Position numbers and translations under genes: made by a program. A stretch of DNA of 64,000 nt from assembly GCA_003586115.2 (NCBI GenBank), contig QVOM02000126.1:9766230-9830229 (forward strand). The letters run 5' to 3'. Of the stretch, positions 33,497 through 44,039 are shown one piece after another; the first letter of the stretch is position 1; every line of letters starts with the position of its first letter. Under the pieces are notes generated by a model. It was given only the letters and a program-made list of their open reading frames with translations, ran no database searches and was not told the origin of the DNA. Source of the stretch: Salvator merianae. Lineage: Eukaryota > Chordata > Lepidosauria > Squamata > Teiidae.

Positions 33497-34114
33497 GCTC
33501 ATTTCGCACTTACTTGCAGGAATGTTCCATGCAGTGGCTGCCGGCGGCTTTAAGCCCGGGTGTTCGCGTCCCGTGCGAAGCACGCCATAGCTGCTCGCGG
33601 GGCCTCTGGGCCTCCTACTGCCTCAGCAGGTCGCCTAGCGTCCCATGCAAAGTGCGCCATGGCTGTTCGCGGGGCCTCCGGGCCTCCGTACTGCCTCAGC
33701 AGGTGACCTGCCTCAGGAGTACAGAAGCCCTGCAAACACCCAGGCTTAAAGTCGCCAGCCGCCACTGGTCCCACACCGTTCATTGGAATGCCGTGTCCAC
33801 ACCCGGATGCCACTGCAGCGGTCTTGAAAACTGCCTGAGCCCTGCCTGGACTGTTTGTGCTCTCGGCAACTTAAAAGTTGTCCATAGGCTTACCTGAAGC
33901 ATGTGGAACAACCTGGGAACAGCATCTTTGGGGTGCTGTGTGGTGAAGGGGCATAAACTGCATGTCTGCGGCTGTGTAGTCATTTGCAATTTCCAGATCG
34001 CCCTGCAAGGTCCAAAGCTGAGGCTCAGACTCTGCAATGGCGATCTGCTCCAGTCATTTGCTTTTTGCGCAGTGCTGGAATAGAACAGGGATGTTCCAGC
34101 ACGCAAAAAGCAAA
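33497..34114. mobile_element. MITE carrying a hAT foldback insertion, right end unclear
   Basis: Left end GGCTCATTTCGCACTTAC. After the foldback element the interior (GTCCACACCCGGATGCCACTG, GTGCTGTGTGGTGAAGGGGC, TCTGCGGCTGTG.AGTCATTTGCA, GGCTCAGACTCTGCAATGG) matches the 47.6-48.6-kb MITE. The right limit is set only by the start of the next MITE. Confidence 0.6.
33532..33766. mobile_element. hAT-type foldback element
   Basis: Starts CAGTGGCTGCCGGCGG and ends CCGCCACTG. The right part runs CCAGGCTTAAAGTCGCC, the inverse of the left CGGCTTTAAG. The internal GGGCCTCCGGGCCTCCGTACTG block occurs twice, so it differs from the simple hairpins at 42.6 and 53.6 kb. The flanks (GTTCCATG and GTCCCACA) match at only 5 of 8 bases. 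Confidence 0.7.
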
Positions 34115-34472
34115 GGGCCTATTTCACTTTCCACCTTGGAATGTTCGAATCCCTGCGGTGTGGCAGCCATCCACACGGTGAGGGCTGGAACGTTCTGCTG
34201 CTGCATGGCAATTGGGGAGGTGGTGCACAACTGCATGGCTACAGCCACACCACAAAACTGCCTGCAGTATTTGCACCAGGACGGAGGTGCAAACCCTGTG
34301 CACCAGGAGCAGTCCAGCTGCTCCCAGTATATCTGTGGACTACAGTTTTGTTGTCCACAGCCGGCAGCAATCGGGAATTTGCAGATGCTTCTGATCACTT
34401 GGGCCTCCATGAAATGCGGATGTGCTATGATAGCGAGCATCTGATTGCTCACTAGCAATAAAGTGCGAACAT
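34115..34472. mobile_element. MITE family A
   Basis: Left end GGGCCTATTTCACTTTCCACC, right end CAATAAAGTGCGAACATT. The interior (CTGCGGTGTGGCAGCCATCC, GGAGCAGTCCAGCTGCTCCC, TGATTGCTCACTAGCAAT) follows the 5.5-kb copy, with a somewhat shorter middle. Confidence 0.75.
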
Positions 34473-34563
34473 TAAAGTGTCCCCAAATGGCCCCAACCTA
34501 CCTTCATCTTGCCCGGCCTGGAATTGTCTGTTTAGACAATTCTAGTCCATTAAGTGTGAACCA

Positions 34564-35190
34564 GGGGGCTGTTCAAACTTAAAGCTAGTGAGTGTCAGGG
34601 AGGTTCACTAGTGAAGTGCCTGTGCACTTTCCAGAGACCCGCATGATCAGGAGCAGGCTACAGTCACTACCGATCACTCCTAGCTGTGGAGCACTAAATC
34701 ATACTTCACAGTTGTACCAGGAGTAGCTAGACTGCTCCTGGCAAAGTGCATTCCCACCCGCTTCTGGGTGCAAATGGATAGCTTTGTGGCACTGTTGTGC
34801 TTGCCTGATCGCGCAACTGCACCTGCACAATCAGGCAGCGCAGTGTGGCTGCACCTACACAATTTGCAACATTGCAGGTTGCCATGGCAGTGGCCAGGTG
34901 CTTCCCAGCCACTGTCATGGCAAGGAATGCAAGTAGGATGCCCATGCTACAAGGGCCCTTTCTGCACTTGGCCTTATTGTGGATTATATCCCAGAATAGG
35001 GAACTGCTATCCATATGCTACTGCAAACTATGAAAGGTCTTGCCCAGGGCCTACCATTGTCTGCACTAGCATGCAGATGGCAGGTCCCTATTCTGAGATA
35101 TAATCCACAATAAGGCCAAGTGCAGAAAGGGCCAAGGTCTATTCCACCTTAGAACTGTCCTGTTCTAACGTGGAAAGTGTGAAAGTGCCC
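34564..35190. mobile_element. MITE family A with nested family B MITE
   Basis: Left end GGGGGCTGTTCAAACTTA, right end GGAAAGTGTGAAAGTGCCCC beside the CACCTTAGAAC..GTTCTAACGTG hairpin. A complete family B element with its own AAG duplication occupies 34954-35133, so the B copy inserted later. Confidence 0.75.
34954..35133. mobile_element. palindromic MITE family B with AAG duplication
   Basis: Ends GGCCCTTTCTGCACTTGG and CCAAGTGCAGAAAGGGCC are exact inverse complements. The arms continue as CTTATTGTGGATTATATCCC against GAGATATAATCCACAATAAG. AAG is present at 34951-34953 and at 35134-35136. At 180 bp it has no coding capacity. Confidence 0.93.
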
Positions 35191-37587
35191 CAGACCTCTG
35201 TCTTTCTGGGCTTTTTCACATTTAACATCTTTTGGGATGACAAGGGTGCTCTATTTTGTAAGTGGAGATGCAGCCCAAGTCTCAAAGTGGTTTACAACTA
35301 TAAAAAAAAAACCACACAATAAATCCACACAAATAAAAGTGATATTTTAAAATGCTTGAAATAAATAGCAACTGATGGGCAGTATATTCCGATGGCTAGA
35401 GACTGAGAACTGACTAAAGCTTTAGTATATAAATCAGGGAGTCAGCTACCAGGGGCACAGAGAAATTAACAAAATAAACGGAACTTTACTTTAAGGAGTC
35501 TGCAGCTAAGCTCCATATAATTTGGAATAGTTTTGTTTGTCTGGAAACAAGAAACTGTGTCACCAGCTTCACATGATCGGCTACAGAATTAAATTTGAAC
35601 TGTTAACATCTTTAGTGTGCAAAGTAGTGTATAGTGGAGGAACAGGAGCATGTGTTCAGCTAAGGTGCAAGGAAAGAGATGCACGGTTACCAAGGCTCTC
35701 TCCAGATAGCAAGGAGCAATGCAGGATCTAAACTAGAGCCCACAATTGCCTTTTGCTATATGCCACCAGAAACAAGAAGCAACTCCCAGCTTACCTGCAT
35801 GTCTGGTGAGCAGCCTTCGTGATCGACCAAGAGGGACTACCAGAAGCCAGCCAAGCACCCACCACTTTGGCAGTCTTCTGGTAATCCCTCTCAAGTCAAT
35901 CATGTTTGTACTCACCAGGCACACAGGTAAGCAGGACTATGGCTGCTCCAGATGCAATGTAAAACTTGCAATCCTCTTAGCACTACTTTGAGAATGCTGT
36001 CCAAAGCATTCCCAATGTAGTGCCAGTTGCAACACTCTAAAGGCACATTGCAGTGCTATATACAGGAAATCCAGCAACAATGCCAGGTTTCCTGTAATAG
36101 CCCCTCTTACCTGTGCGTCTGGCAAGCAGCACTCATGAGCAGCATGCTGAAAACTATTAGAAGCTAGCCAAGTGCACAAAAACCAACAAAAGAAAAGGGG
36201 CAGGTGCTTGGCAAGCTTCTGGTAGTCTCTAGCAGGCCAACCGCAAATGCTGATTGCCAGACACATAGGTAAGCAGAGTTTTGTTGTTTCTACCCAGCAG
36301 CAGCCAGAGTTAAAAAAATAAAATATTATGGGATCTTGTTTAGATCCTGCATTGCCTTTTGACATCCGGAGGCAGCTTTGGCAAATCCAGTGCCATTGCT
36401 GGAATTCGTGTAACAGCCTTGCAACACACAGCCTAATCCTGTCAGTCAGGTGCAGGAAAGTGATACTTCAGCTATAACAGATGCATGCCTTGGGCAAAAG
36501 CAACTGCAAGATTGGCATAATAATGTCAGTGCCCAAAGCTTGATTATATTAAGGCAACCTGTTTACATGATCTGGACAGCCTGAATGTTGACAAACTTCC
36601 TTGCTTACTTCATTTTGCCCACCTAATCAAGTCAGTTTTCTGCCTGGCCCAAGGGTAGGGATTTGGGATATAAGAATAAGGTTCTCTGCCTAATCAATGT
36701 TTCCTGTGTCTCCAGTTTACTTTGGGATCCACTATGTGTCTCTAGGCAGTCTTCGATTATATCAAAGTCCATCACTACATCCTTCCTTCAAGAACTGAAC
36801 TCCGATCTGTCCTGAAAAGGACCTGAACTCAATTTGCTTGGGGGAAGGGGTCCAAAGAGCTGTGGGCTTACTACTTGATGAAAATCACTCCAGAGACAAA
36901 GCTAGAACTCACTCTCCCTTCCTATAGGCTTGTTGAGTGCTGCTGGATCAAGATGACTTATCCTTCCATGTACCATTGCCGCAGAAAGGCAGGAGCTAAC
37001 TGGGAACCAGGTGGATAATCAGACTTGATATCTCACAAGGCTGAGCCATGGGGACAAGCAAGACCAATTCATATACTGAGTTTTAGGGTCCTATACCTCA
37101 CTTTGCCAGAAATGAGAAGCAAGGAGTTGGCCAGAGTGTTGATGCTTCTGCCTTTCCCATAAGCCAGTCTTTCTGAGTATTGTGATATTCCCACTAATGT
37201 GTGTGTGCTTTTACCTTTGCACACTTATTAATCACCAAGATCATCCTGAGCAAGAGAAGCCTCTGAGAAAAGTACACCTCCCTTTTTTCCCAAACTTGGT
37301 TGCTTTTCTTCCCCCTTCACTGCTCTCCTTCTCAGTTTTCATCCAAAGGTACTTCTCCCCCACTTCTAATATTTTAAAACACTTCTAATTAAAGAGACTC
37401 CTCCTGTAGTGAAAAGGGGAGATAGTGGTTTGGCATGGTCACCCCAATTCATTCCTGAAGTACAACTAATAGTTTGTGGGTGAACAATTGGTGGGATTTG
37501 AACTGGGAGAATCACAGGGAAGAGTCCATTGAATTGGGACTCCAACCTGTGGCACCATCTGTCCCCAGATGCTAAAGCACTCAGAAC
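35191..37587. other. 2.4 kb of unassigned DNA
   Basis: A short A-run near 35310 with GTCTCAAAGTGGTTTACAAC may be an inverted L2-like tail. Between about 35790 and 36270, GCTTACCTGCATGTCTGG and related sequence (CTTACCTGTGCGTCTGG; CACACAGGTAAGCAG) occur as loose direct and inverted copies, so an unrecognised repeat lies here. The remainder shows no gene. Confidence 0.35.
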
Positions 37588-37590
37588 TCA

Positions 37591-37729
37591 AGCTGCATCC
37601 AGACAACGGTTATTTATTTCACTATATTTCGATAATTCAGGAATAAAGCATGGATATTCTGGAATATCCATGCTTTATTCCAGAATATTCAAATATAGTG
37701 GAATAATTAAGTAACGTCTGGATGCAGCT
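37591..37729. mobile_element. TA-rich palindromic MITE (139 bp)
   Basis: Ends AGCTGCATCCAGAC and GTCTGGATGCAGCT are exact inverse complements. The centre is GGATATTCTGGAATATCC. Flanks are TCA (37588-37590) and TTA (37730-37732), a T-N-A type 3-bp site with one mismatch. A clear relative lies at 46601. Confidence 0.85.
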
Positions 37730-37732
37730 TTA

Positions 37733-38605
37733 GACTTATCTTCTCTTGCCCTATTGCGTGGTCCGTTGCCCAGCTTCAAGCCTAAAAGTTCATCCCATAT
37801 TGTTAGCCAGAGTTAAGAGTAATTTGCAGTCTCCAACTGACAGGAAAACCTTGTGTTCCGTCCATTGCTTCTCTCAATACCTGTAAAATGTTATCAAGTC
37901 TCTCTCTCTCTTCCCTAATAGTTGCAAGCTGAGTTGCTGCCTACTGTTTGGCTAACTTGCCCCAACTTGAAAGTGTTTTATTGCCGCCGCTTACGCAGTA
38001 CTATTGCCACTTGCTTATTTTGCTGCCTGCATTGGAATAAAGTCATTTCCTATGTGCCTTTTACATTTTCAATAAAGAAGTGTTGTACTAAGATCAGATA
38101 AGTGTTTCCCCTCCCACTAAGCATGGTGTGACAGTCTTTTAAAAGTGCCATTGACAGTATGTGGGATAGAGAGGCCATATGTCCAGAATGATTATCCTCC
38201 CATTACCAGTATGGATTTGTTTTATTCAAAGAAGACCTCAAACCACTTACTGCTTTATACATTTGTTTCTGGCAATTAAATCTTCCTTCCTCACCAAAAA
38301 AGCAGAACAGATCACACGTTATTCTCCTCCCTTCCGCTTTATCCTCTCTATTATCCTATATGATAGGGTTAGGGTAGGAAGACAGTGACTGGCTCATTGG
38401 ACTACAAGGCAACTTTCACATTGCATGCCATGGGACACGCGCAATCCGCTCCTGGCCTGAACTGAGCTATTTGGGCTAAGAGGAGACTGAGGAACCCAGA
38501 GAGCACTGGCGATTTCCACAGCAGCCATTCACCTCTGATGTCTTTACAAAGGGGAGACGGAGGTTTTGATCCAATGTGGTAATTCTAGATGCCCATGGAG
38601 TCTGG
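37733..38605. other. unassigned spacer
   Basis: Contains two telomere-like TTAGGG units at about 38366-38377 and nothing else recognised. Confidence 0.35.
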
Positions 38606-38994
38606 GAGTGGCTGTAGTTCAGTGGTGGAGCAAATTGCCTGGAAGCAGAGTTTTGCTGGTTCGATCCCCAGCCTCTCCTGACAAGAAGGCAATGACAAAC
38701 CACTTCTGTATCTCTGTCAAGAGAACTGCATAGAGGTGCCCATGGAGTATGGGAGTGGCTGTAACTCAGTAGTAAAGCAAACTACCTGGAAAGCAGAGGG
38801 TTGCCGATTTGATCCCCAGTCTCTCCCTGGAAGTAGGCAATGGCAAACCACTTCTGTATCCCTGCCAAGAAAACTACAAAGAGGGGCCCATGGAGTATGG
38901 GAGTGGCTGTAACTTAGTAGTAAAGCAAACTACCTGGAAAGCAGAAGGTTGCCGGTTTGATCCCCAGTCCCTCCCTGGAAGTAGGCAATGGCAA

Positions 38995-39924
38995 CAGTGG
39001 CGTAGCGAGCCGCTTTGCCACCCGGGGCGACTAGCCATTTTGACGCCCGGGGCTAGGGGCGGGGCCAGCGAGCGCGCATGCGTGTGGGCGGGGCCAGCGA
39101 CTGCGCATGCGTGTGGGCGGGGCCAGCGAGCGCGCATGCCCCGCTCCTCGCCCCGGCCCGCGCTCCTCGCCCCGGCCCGCCCGGCGGCGNNNNNNNNNNN
39201 NNNNNNNNNNNNNNNNNNNNNNNNNNNNNNNNNNNNNNNNNNNNNNNNNNNNNNNNNNNNNNNNNNNNNNNNNNNNNNNNNNNNNNNNNNNNNNNNNNNN
39301 NNNNNNNNNNNNNNNNNNNNNNNNNNNNNNNNNNNNNNNNNNNNNNNNNNNNNNNNNNNNNNNNNNNNNNNNNNNNNNNNNNNNNNNNNNNNNNNNNNNN
39401 NNNNNNNNNNNNNNNNNNNNNNNNNNNNNNNNNNNNNNNNNNNNNNNNNNNNNNNNNNNNNNNNNNNNNNNNNNNNNNNNNNNNNNNNNNNNNNNNNNNN
39501 NNNNNNNNNNNNNNNNNNNNNNNNNNNNNNNNNNNNNNNNNNNNNNNNNNNNNNNNNNNNNNNNNNNNNNNNNNNNNNNNNNNNNNNNNNNNNNNNNNNN
39601 NNNNNNNNNNNNNNNNNNNNNNNNNNNNNNNNNNNNNNNNNNNNNNNNNNNNNNNNNNNNNNNNNNNNNNNNNNNNNNNNNNNCCCACACGCACGCTGGC
39701 AGGCCGGGCGACGAAGCGACGAGCACGTCCACCGGCGCGCGGGCCAGGGCGACAAGCCGACGAGCGCGGCCGCCGCCCGGCGGGCCGCCGACAAGCGCGG
39801 CCGCCACCTGGCGGGCCGCCGACGAGCGCGGCCGCCGCCCGGGGCGATGAGTGCGCGCCCGCCCCGGACAACGCGCCACCCAGGGCGCTCCGCCCCCCCC
39901 CGCACCACCCTCGCTACGCCAGTG
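38995..39924. mobile_element. hAT-type DNA transposon, non-autonomous, with assembly gap
   Basis: Terminal inverted repeats CAGTGGCGTAGCGAG and CTCGCTACGCCAGTG match at 14 of 15 bases. The 8-bp target duplication AATGGCAA is perfect (38987-38994 and 39925-39932). CAGTGGCG ends and 8-bp duplications are typical of the hAT superfamily. The interior is extremely GC-rich, with tandem repeats on both sides of the N gap: about 29 bp (GGGCGGGGCCAGCGA at 39057-39140) and about 33 bp (GGGCCGCCGAC.AGCGCGGCCG at 39770-39840). The 250-400 aa frames across it are composition artefacts. Confidence 0.93.
39190..39683. other. assembly gap (N)
   Basis: 494 unknown bases inside the GC-rich hAT element; the GC-rich tandem repeats beside it probably caused the gap. 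Confidence 0.99.
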
Positions 39925-40431
39925 AATGGCAAACCACTGCTGTATCCTTGCCAAGAAAACTGCCTAGAAGTGCCCATGCAGTCAACTAGGAGTTGGCCAC
40001 TAATCAGTGGTGCCCAATGACAACAACAAAAACACCGAAGGCAAATAACAAATTACCACTATTAACTATACTTGCCTAGTCTTTCAGAAGCTGAACTTAC
40101 TGTCAGAGGCAGTATCTATTCGTCATAGATACGCTTTGAGAGCAGATTTGTCTCACTATTTTAAAAATGAATTTAGCTCTGATATAAGACCACATGCTAT
40201 AGGTGGTTCATAAGGACATGTTCATTAAAAAAATCAATGACTTTAGGTTCTTTATATACTGCTTTCAATCTGTAGCTGTTTTGCAAAAGGGTTCATACTA
40301 AGCCAATCTTCCAGAACTAAACCATGTGTGATCCCAAGGACTTTTCCCCTACAGGTCAGAAAGGAGCTTTTAAAAAGAACAGATCAAAAGTAGCTTAGAG
40401 GTGGTAGCATACAGACACTAAGGGCATTCTC

Positions 40432-41206
40432 GCACTTACTACAGTAGAATCTTGTAACTAGCACGGTTTGGGCCAGCCAGGATTGAGTACGGCAAGGAGT
40501 ATTTGCACTATCAGGATTATTTGCACTGGAACACTCCTTGAGCTGACCAGCTGGGGAAGAAGTGCGAATGGGAGTGCACTAGTTAAGTAGCTGGGTCACC
40601 TAGCGTCCCATGCAAAGTGCGCCATGGCTGTTCGCAGGGCCTCCGGGCCTCCGTACTGCCTCAGCAGGTGACCTGCCTCAGGAGTACAGAAGCCCTGCGA
40701 ACACCCAGGCTTAAAGTCGCCAGCCGCCACTGGTCCCATGCCATTCACTAGAACGCCATGTCCACACCCGGATGCCACTGCAGCGATCATGAAAACAGCC
40801 TGAGCTGTAGTGCAAATGGGAGTGCACTAGTTAAGTAGCTGGGTTCAGAATTAGAGGAGCTGTGTCCGGAGATTTGTCCGGAATGGCTTCCAGGTTCCGA
40901 ACCCCAAAGTTCAAACCTAGCAAAAGGCCGGGTTCAGACTGTCTGACAGCGCAGCCGTGCCTGCACACTCTATGCCTCTTCACCATTCCAAACCCAGAAG
41001 TGGTGTGAACGCACCTGTCCCAATCCTCACTGGACAGCCCTAGTCGGCTTGGAGACTACAGTTTTCTTCACCACAGTTGGTAGGCTTCAGGTGAGCTTCA
41101 GGTGGGCTTCGGTGAGTTTGCAGTCAGCTGGAGCTGTTTGTAGGTGCGAATGCTCTGTTCTGGCAAGTGGCCTGAAATATTCCACTCACTGAGTGCGAGC
41201 AGGCAC
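40432..41206. mobile_element. large MITE with TAA duplication and an internal patch
   Basis: Left end GGGCATTCTCGCACTTACTAC; right end GAGTGCGAGCAGGCAC. TAA flanks at 40429-40431 and 41207-41209, a TWA site of the kind PIF/Harbinger elements prefer. About 245 bp of foreign sequence (40597-40808) is enclosed by 36-bp direct repeats. Confidence 0.72.
40597..40808. repeat. inserted patch copied from a 33.6-33.8-kb-like composite
   Basis: CCTAGCGTCCCATGCAAAGTG through GCCACTGGTCCC and on through GTCCACACCCGGATGCCACTGCAGCG matches 33634-33838 nearly base for base. It therefore spans the right half of a foldback hAT element plus the adjoining MITE interior. It is bounded by a direct repeat at 40561-40596 and 40809-40844, 35 of 36 bases identical. 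Confidence 0.82.
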
Positions 41207-41381
41207 TAATTTTCCATCCTACACCTAAGCCACATTAAGGACCAGAAAATGCATTTTGGAAGTGCAGTTTCTGGCCTTTATGTGGACACTACCACCTCTA
41301 AGACGCTTTTGAGACACTATTTTTTTTTTGCTGTGTATAGACGTAGCCTCAGTTTGAGCAGCTTGTTAATCCTCTACCTGC

Positions 41382-41445
41382 TCTAAAGAGCCAGCGTGGT
41401 ATAATGGATAGAGTATTGGACGATGTCTGCAACCACCTGGGTGGA
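41382..41445 (+). mobile_element. fragment of a second tRNA-type SINE
   Basis: AGAGCCAGCGTGGTATAATG and GATAGAGTATTGGAC are the start and A-box region of a SINE family common in reptiles. The B box is missing, so this is a short remnant. Confidence 0.5.
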
Positions 41446-41588
41446 AAATGTTCCTGCTCAGGAACTCTGGAGGCTCAGCATCCGATTCACCAACCCTTGG
41501 CCAGCCCCTGATCTTCCTCAGTTCTAGAAGCAACTGCCTAGTAGTCCCTGAGAAACTAGCCTTGGGCAGCTGTGAAGGCTGAGACACT

Positions 41589-42197
41589 GGGCCTTTTTGC
41601 ACTGAGCCTGGTAGACCGTTCCCAGTAGTCGGCTTTGAACTGGAGAAGTTGGGGAACGCTCGGTGCCCTTCGCACTCCCGGCCAGCGGAACGGACCCGAA
41701 GCCGACCAGCAGAGGGAACAGTGCGAATGGCAGTCACTAGTTCGGTACCCACTTCGCACCCGCTTCGTACTCACTTCGCACCTTCGCACCCACTTCGTAC
41801 CCAGAGGGCTGGTTACGAAGCCGGCTTCGTAACGGCAGCTCGGTTACCCAGCCGAAAGGGCTATCCTGGGTACGAAGTATCGTACCGGGTTAGGAAGCAG
41901 CGGAGCGGGGTACGGAAACTTCGCACCCCGGATGCGAAGCAGCGGAGCGCGCATGCGTAGCCGCAACAGACACGCCCAACGCCGAGGCAAACAGTGAGAA
42001 AGCACCGTGCCCGATCTTCGCTCCATCGCGCAGGTCGGGATGAAGACATCTTTTTTGTTGTCTAGCCTTATCCAGCTTCAGGTTCTAATCGGGTACAGAA
42101 CGGTCGGGATCAGGTGAGGCACGCGCCCGCGGCAGTGCGAAAGCTCCGTTCTAGTGAATGGACAAGAACGGTCTACCGCTACAGTGCGAAAAGGCCC
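41589..42197 (-). mobile_element. CpG-rich MITE (family A1) with ACT duplication
   Basis: Left end GGGCCTTTTTGCACTGAG, right end CAGTGCGAAAAGGCCC, flanked by ACT at 41586-41588 and 42198-42200. It is the inverse of the 30.7-kb element over about 200 bp at the right end. The interior has tandem CACTTCGYACCC units at 41750-41800 and a perfect 22-bp palindrome at 41812-41833 centred on AAGCCGGCTT. No transposase. Confidence 0.9.
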
Positions 42198-42582
42198 ACT
42201 CTCTTTCCCCTATGTGGAGTCACAGAGGGGAAAGGAGTGACTTGCCTGCTGCCATTTCCACACCAGTCAGTCCAGTGACGGAACGAAAACACGGCCAGAA
42301 ATTAGCCATTTTCAGTCCTCGGACGAGCAACCAGTGCAGAAGCAATACAACTGCAAGAAGGTTTCCCCTCGCAGCCATGTTTCAGATCCTGCTTTAAAGC
42401 ATATGGTATTTGGGCACTGCACTGCTTGCCCCAACTGCAGGACAGGCACCTCCTGCCCCAGATCCCGGCCCTTTTGAGGTCCATGTGGACACAGCCTACA
42501 TCTTAGGTAAACCAGGGCCTCATGCAAGCAGGACATGGGATGACTTTAAGTCAGTCATTCCTTGCAGCCTGGCTTGCTACCA
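42198..42582. other. unassigned spacer
   Basis: No recognised gene or repeat edge. Confidence 0.3.
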
Positions 42583-42592
42583 GGGTTGCTAC

Positions 42593-42803
42593 CAGTGGCG
42601 GCGGCTGGCTTTAAGAGCAGGTGTTCGTAACCCACGGAAAGCACACGGTGGCTGTTCAAGGGGCCTCCGGGCCTCCGTACTGTCACAGCAGGTCACCCAG
42701 TGACCTGCTGCGACAGTATGGAGGCCTGGAGGCCCTGCAAACAGCCATCATGTGCTTTCTGTGGGTTACGAACACCTGCCCTTAAAGCCAGCTGCCGCCG
42801 CTG
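42593..42803. mobile_element. hAT-type foldback element, long hairpin
   Basis: CAGTGGCGGCGGCTGGCTTTAAG at the left faces CTTAAAGCCAGCTGCCGCCGCTG at the right; the two arms pair along nearly all of the 211 bp, centred near 42698. The flanking octamers GTTGCTAC and GTAGCAAC agree at 6 of 8 as direct repeats, and also happen to be exact inverse complements, extending the hairpin to 42583-42813. Family members are at 17.9, 33.5 and 53.6 kb. Confidence 0.87.
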
Positions 42804-42813
42804 GTAGCAACCC

Positions 42814-43067
42814 AGGACTGTTTCCAGCCATGCCACTGTAATGAGGAGTGGGCTCCACATTGCACGCCAAGGGACATGGTACAGGAGCTGCCCAAGACTC
42901 TAACTTGACCCTTCAAGCCAATCCACCACACTATGCTGAATCTCCATCAAGAAGCCTCAAACGGAAGAGCAGAATGAAGGTAAAGCAAATGATTGTAGTT
43001 CCTTACACAGCATCTTTTCATACCAGCCCAGGAATTGGAGGTCAGTATCATCACCCAAAGAAGGGAT
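42814..43067. other. unassigned spacer
   Basis: Short stretch without recognised features. Confidence 0.3.
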
Positions 43068-43396
43068 TTGCTGTAGCTCAGCAGTAGAGCAAACTGCCTG
43101 GAAAGCGGAGGGTTGCCGGTTCGATCCCTAGCTTCTTCCCAGAAATAGACAATGGCAAACCACTGTATCTCTGCCAAGAAAGCTGCATAGAAGTGCCCAT
43201 GGAGTCTGGAAGTGGCTGTAGCTCAGCGGTAAAGCAAACTGCCAGGAAAGCAGAGGGTTGCCAGTTCGATCCCCAGCATCTTCCCAGAAATAGGCAATGG
43301 CAAACCACTGTATTTCTGCCAAGAAAGCTGCATAGAAGTGCCTATGTTGTCAACCAAGAGTCAGCCATGATTAGGTGGTACCTAACAACAGTCAGC
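43068..43396 (+). mobile_element. tRNA-derived SINE dimer
   Basis: Two plus-strand monomers. A boxes TGTAGCTCAGCAGTAGAGC and TGTAGCTCAGCGGTAAAGC; B boxes GGTTCGATCCC and AGTTCGATCCCC. Bodies GACAATGGCAAACCACTGTA and GGCAATGGCAAACCACTGTA. Ends AGAGTCAGCCATGATTAGG and CAACAG. The Pol III boxes are the best kept in the window. Confidence 0.9.
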
Positions 43397-44039
43397 ACCA
43401 AGATCATAGGTTTTTCTACACACATACACACACACACGCATCAAACTCCGGTTTTATCCTAAGCTTTCTTTCTCAGCAAACTCACTAAGGTACGGAAGCG
43501 TTTAGTTGCTGAAGATTTTAGACAATGGGGATGAGCAATCTTTGCTGATCAGCTGCAAACAGCTCAGAGATTCCAATCTCCTCTTCACCCATGCATTCAT
43601 TTCGACTACATTTAGATGCTTCTGCTTTGGGGTTAGCATGTTTTGTTTATTATTCATTTATTCTTTAGATGAACATCAGGGTTATCAGCTGATAAACGTT
43701 GTCTCGATCAATCATCTCCTTTTGAACAGCTGAGTCATCAGCCTGGAAGATGCATGTATAATACTTAAGATAGCTTCACAGGCACAATCCTGCTTCAGTC
43801 TGGATACTGCAACACGGCAAAGCAGCACTGTGGCAGCTGTTCTCCAAATACCTAAAAAAAAAGAAAAAAGGAAAAAAGCCCAGGTTTTGCAAATTGGATA
43901 GTCCAGCGGCACTTTTATTTCGGATCACCATATGAGCAATGAGTGACTTTTTTTCCCTCCTGCAAAATAAATAAATAAATCCGGATCTTGCATTTTGCGG
44001 CTTTCCCGCTGGTCCTCTCTGACTGGCCTGACCCCGGTG
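43397..44039. other. unassigned spacer
   Basis: An (AC)n run at 43423-43437, an A-rich run at 43855-43877 and (AAAT)n at about 43967-43980. No gene recognised. Confidence 0.35.

Larger units (their letters stand above)
38606..40033 (+). mobile_element. tRNA-derived SINE trimer interrupted by a hAT element
   Basis: Three tandem monomers of about 139 bp start at about 38608, 38750 and 38890. Each has GTGGCTGTA(G/A)(C/T)T(C/T)AGT and a GRTTTGATCCCC/GGTTCGATCCCC B box, then GGCAATGRCAAACCACTTCTGTAT. The third is split at AATGGCAA by the hAT element and resumes at 39925. It ends GAGTTGGCCACTAATCAGTGGTGCCCAATGAC and (CAA)n. Confidence 0.88.

Noticed and set aside
33550..33897. Frames of 87-127 aa in GC-rich sequence
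   Set aside because: Coding appearance comes from the hairpin arms of a hAT foldback element; both strands are open because the arms are inverse complements.
38366..38380. Telomere-like TTAGGG units
   Set aside because: Only two units, not an array.
38809..40020. Frames of 247-403 aa on both strands around 39-40 kb
   Set aside because: They run through 494 N and GC-rich tandem repeats, are open in at least six phases and have no domain; the region is a hAT element in a SINE.
43068..43150. Possible tRNA gene because of good A and B boxes
   Set aside because: The region does not fold as a full cloverleaf by inspection, and it is followed by the SINE body present at three other loci.
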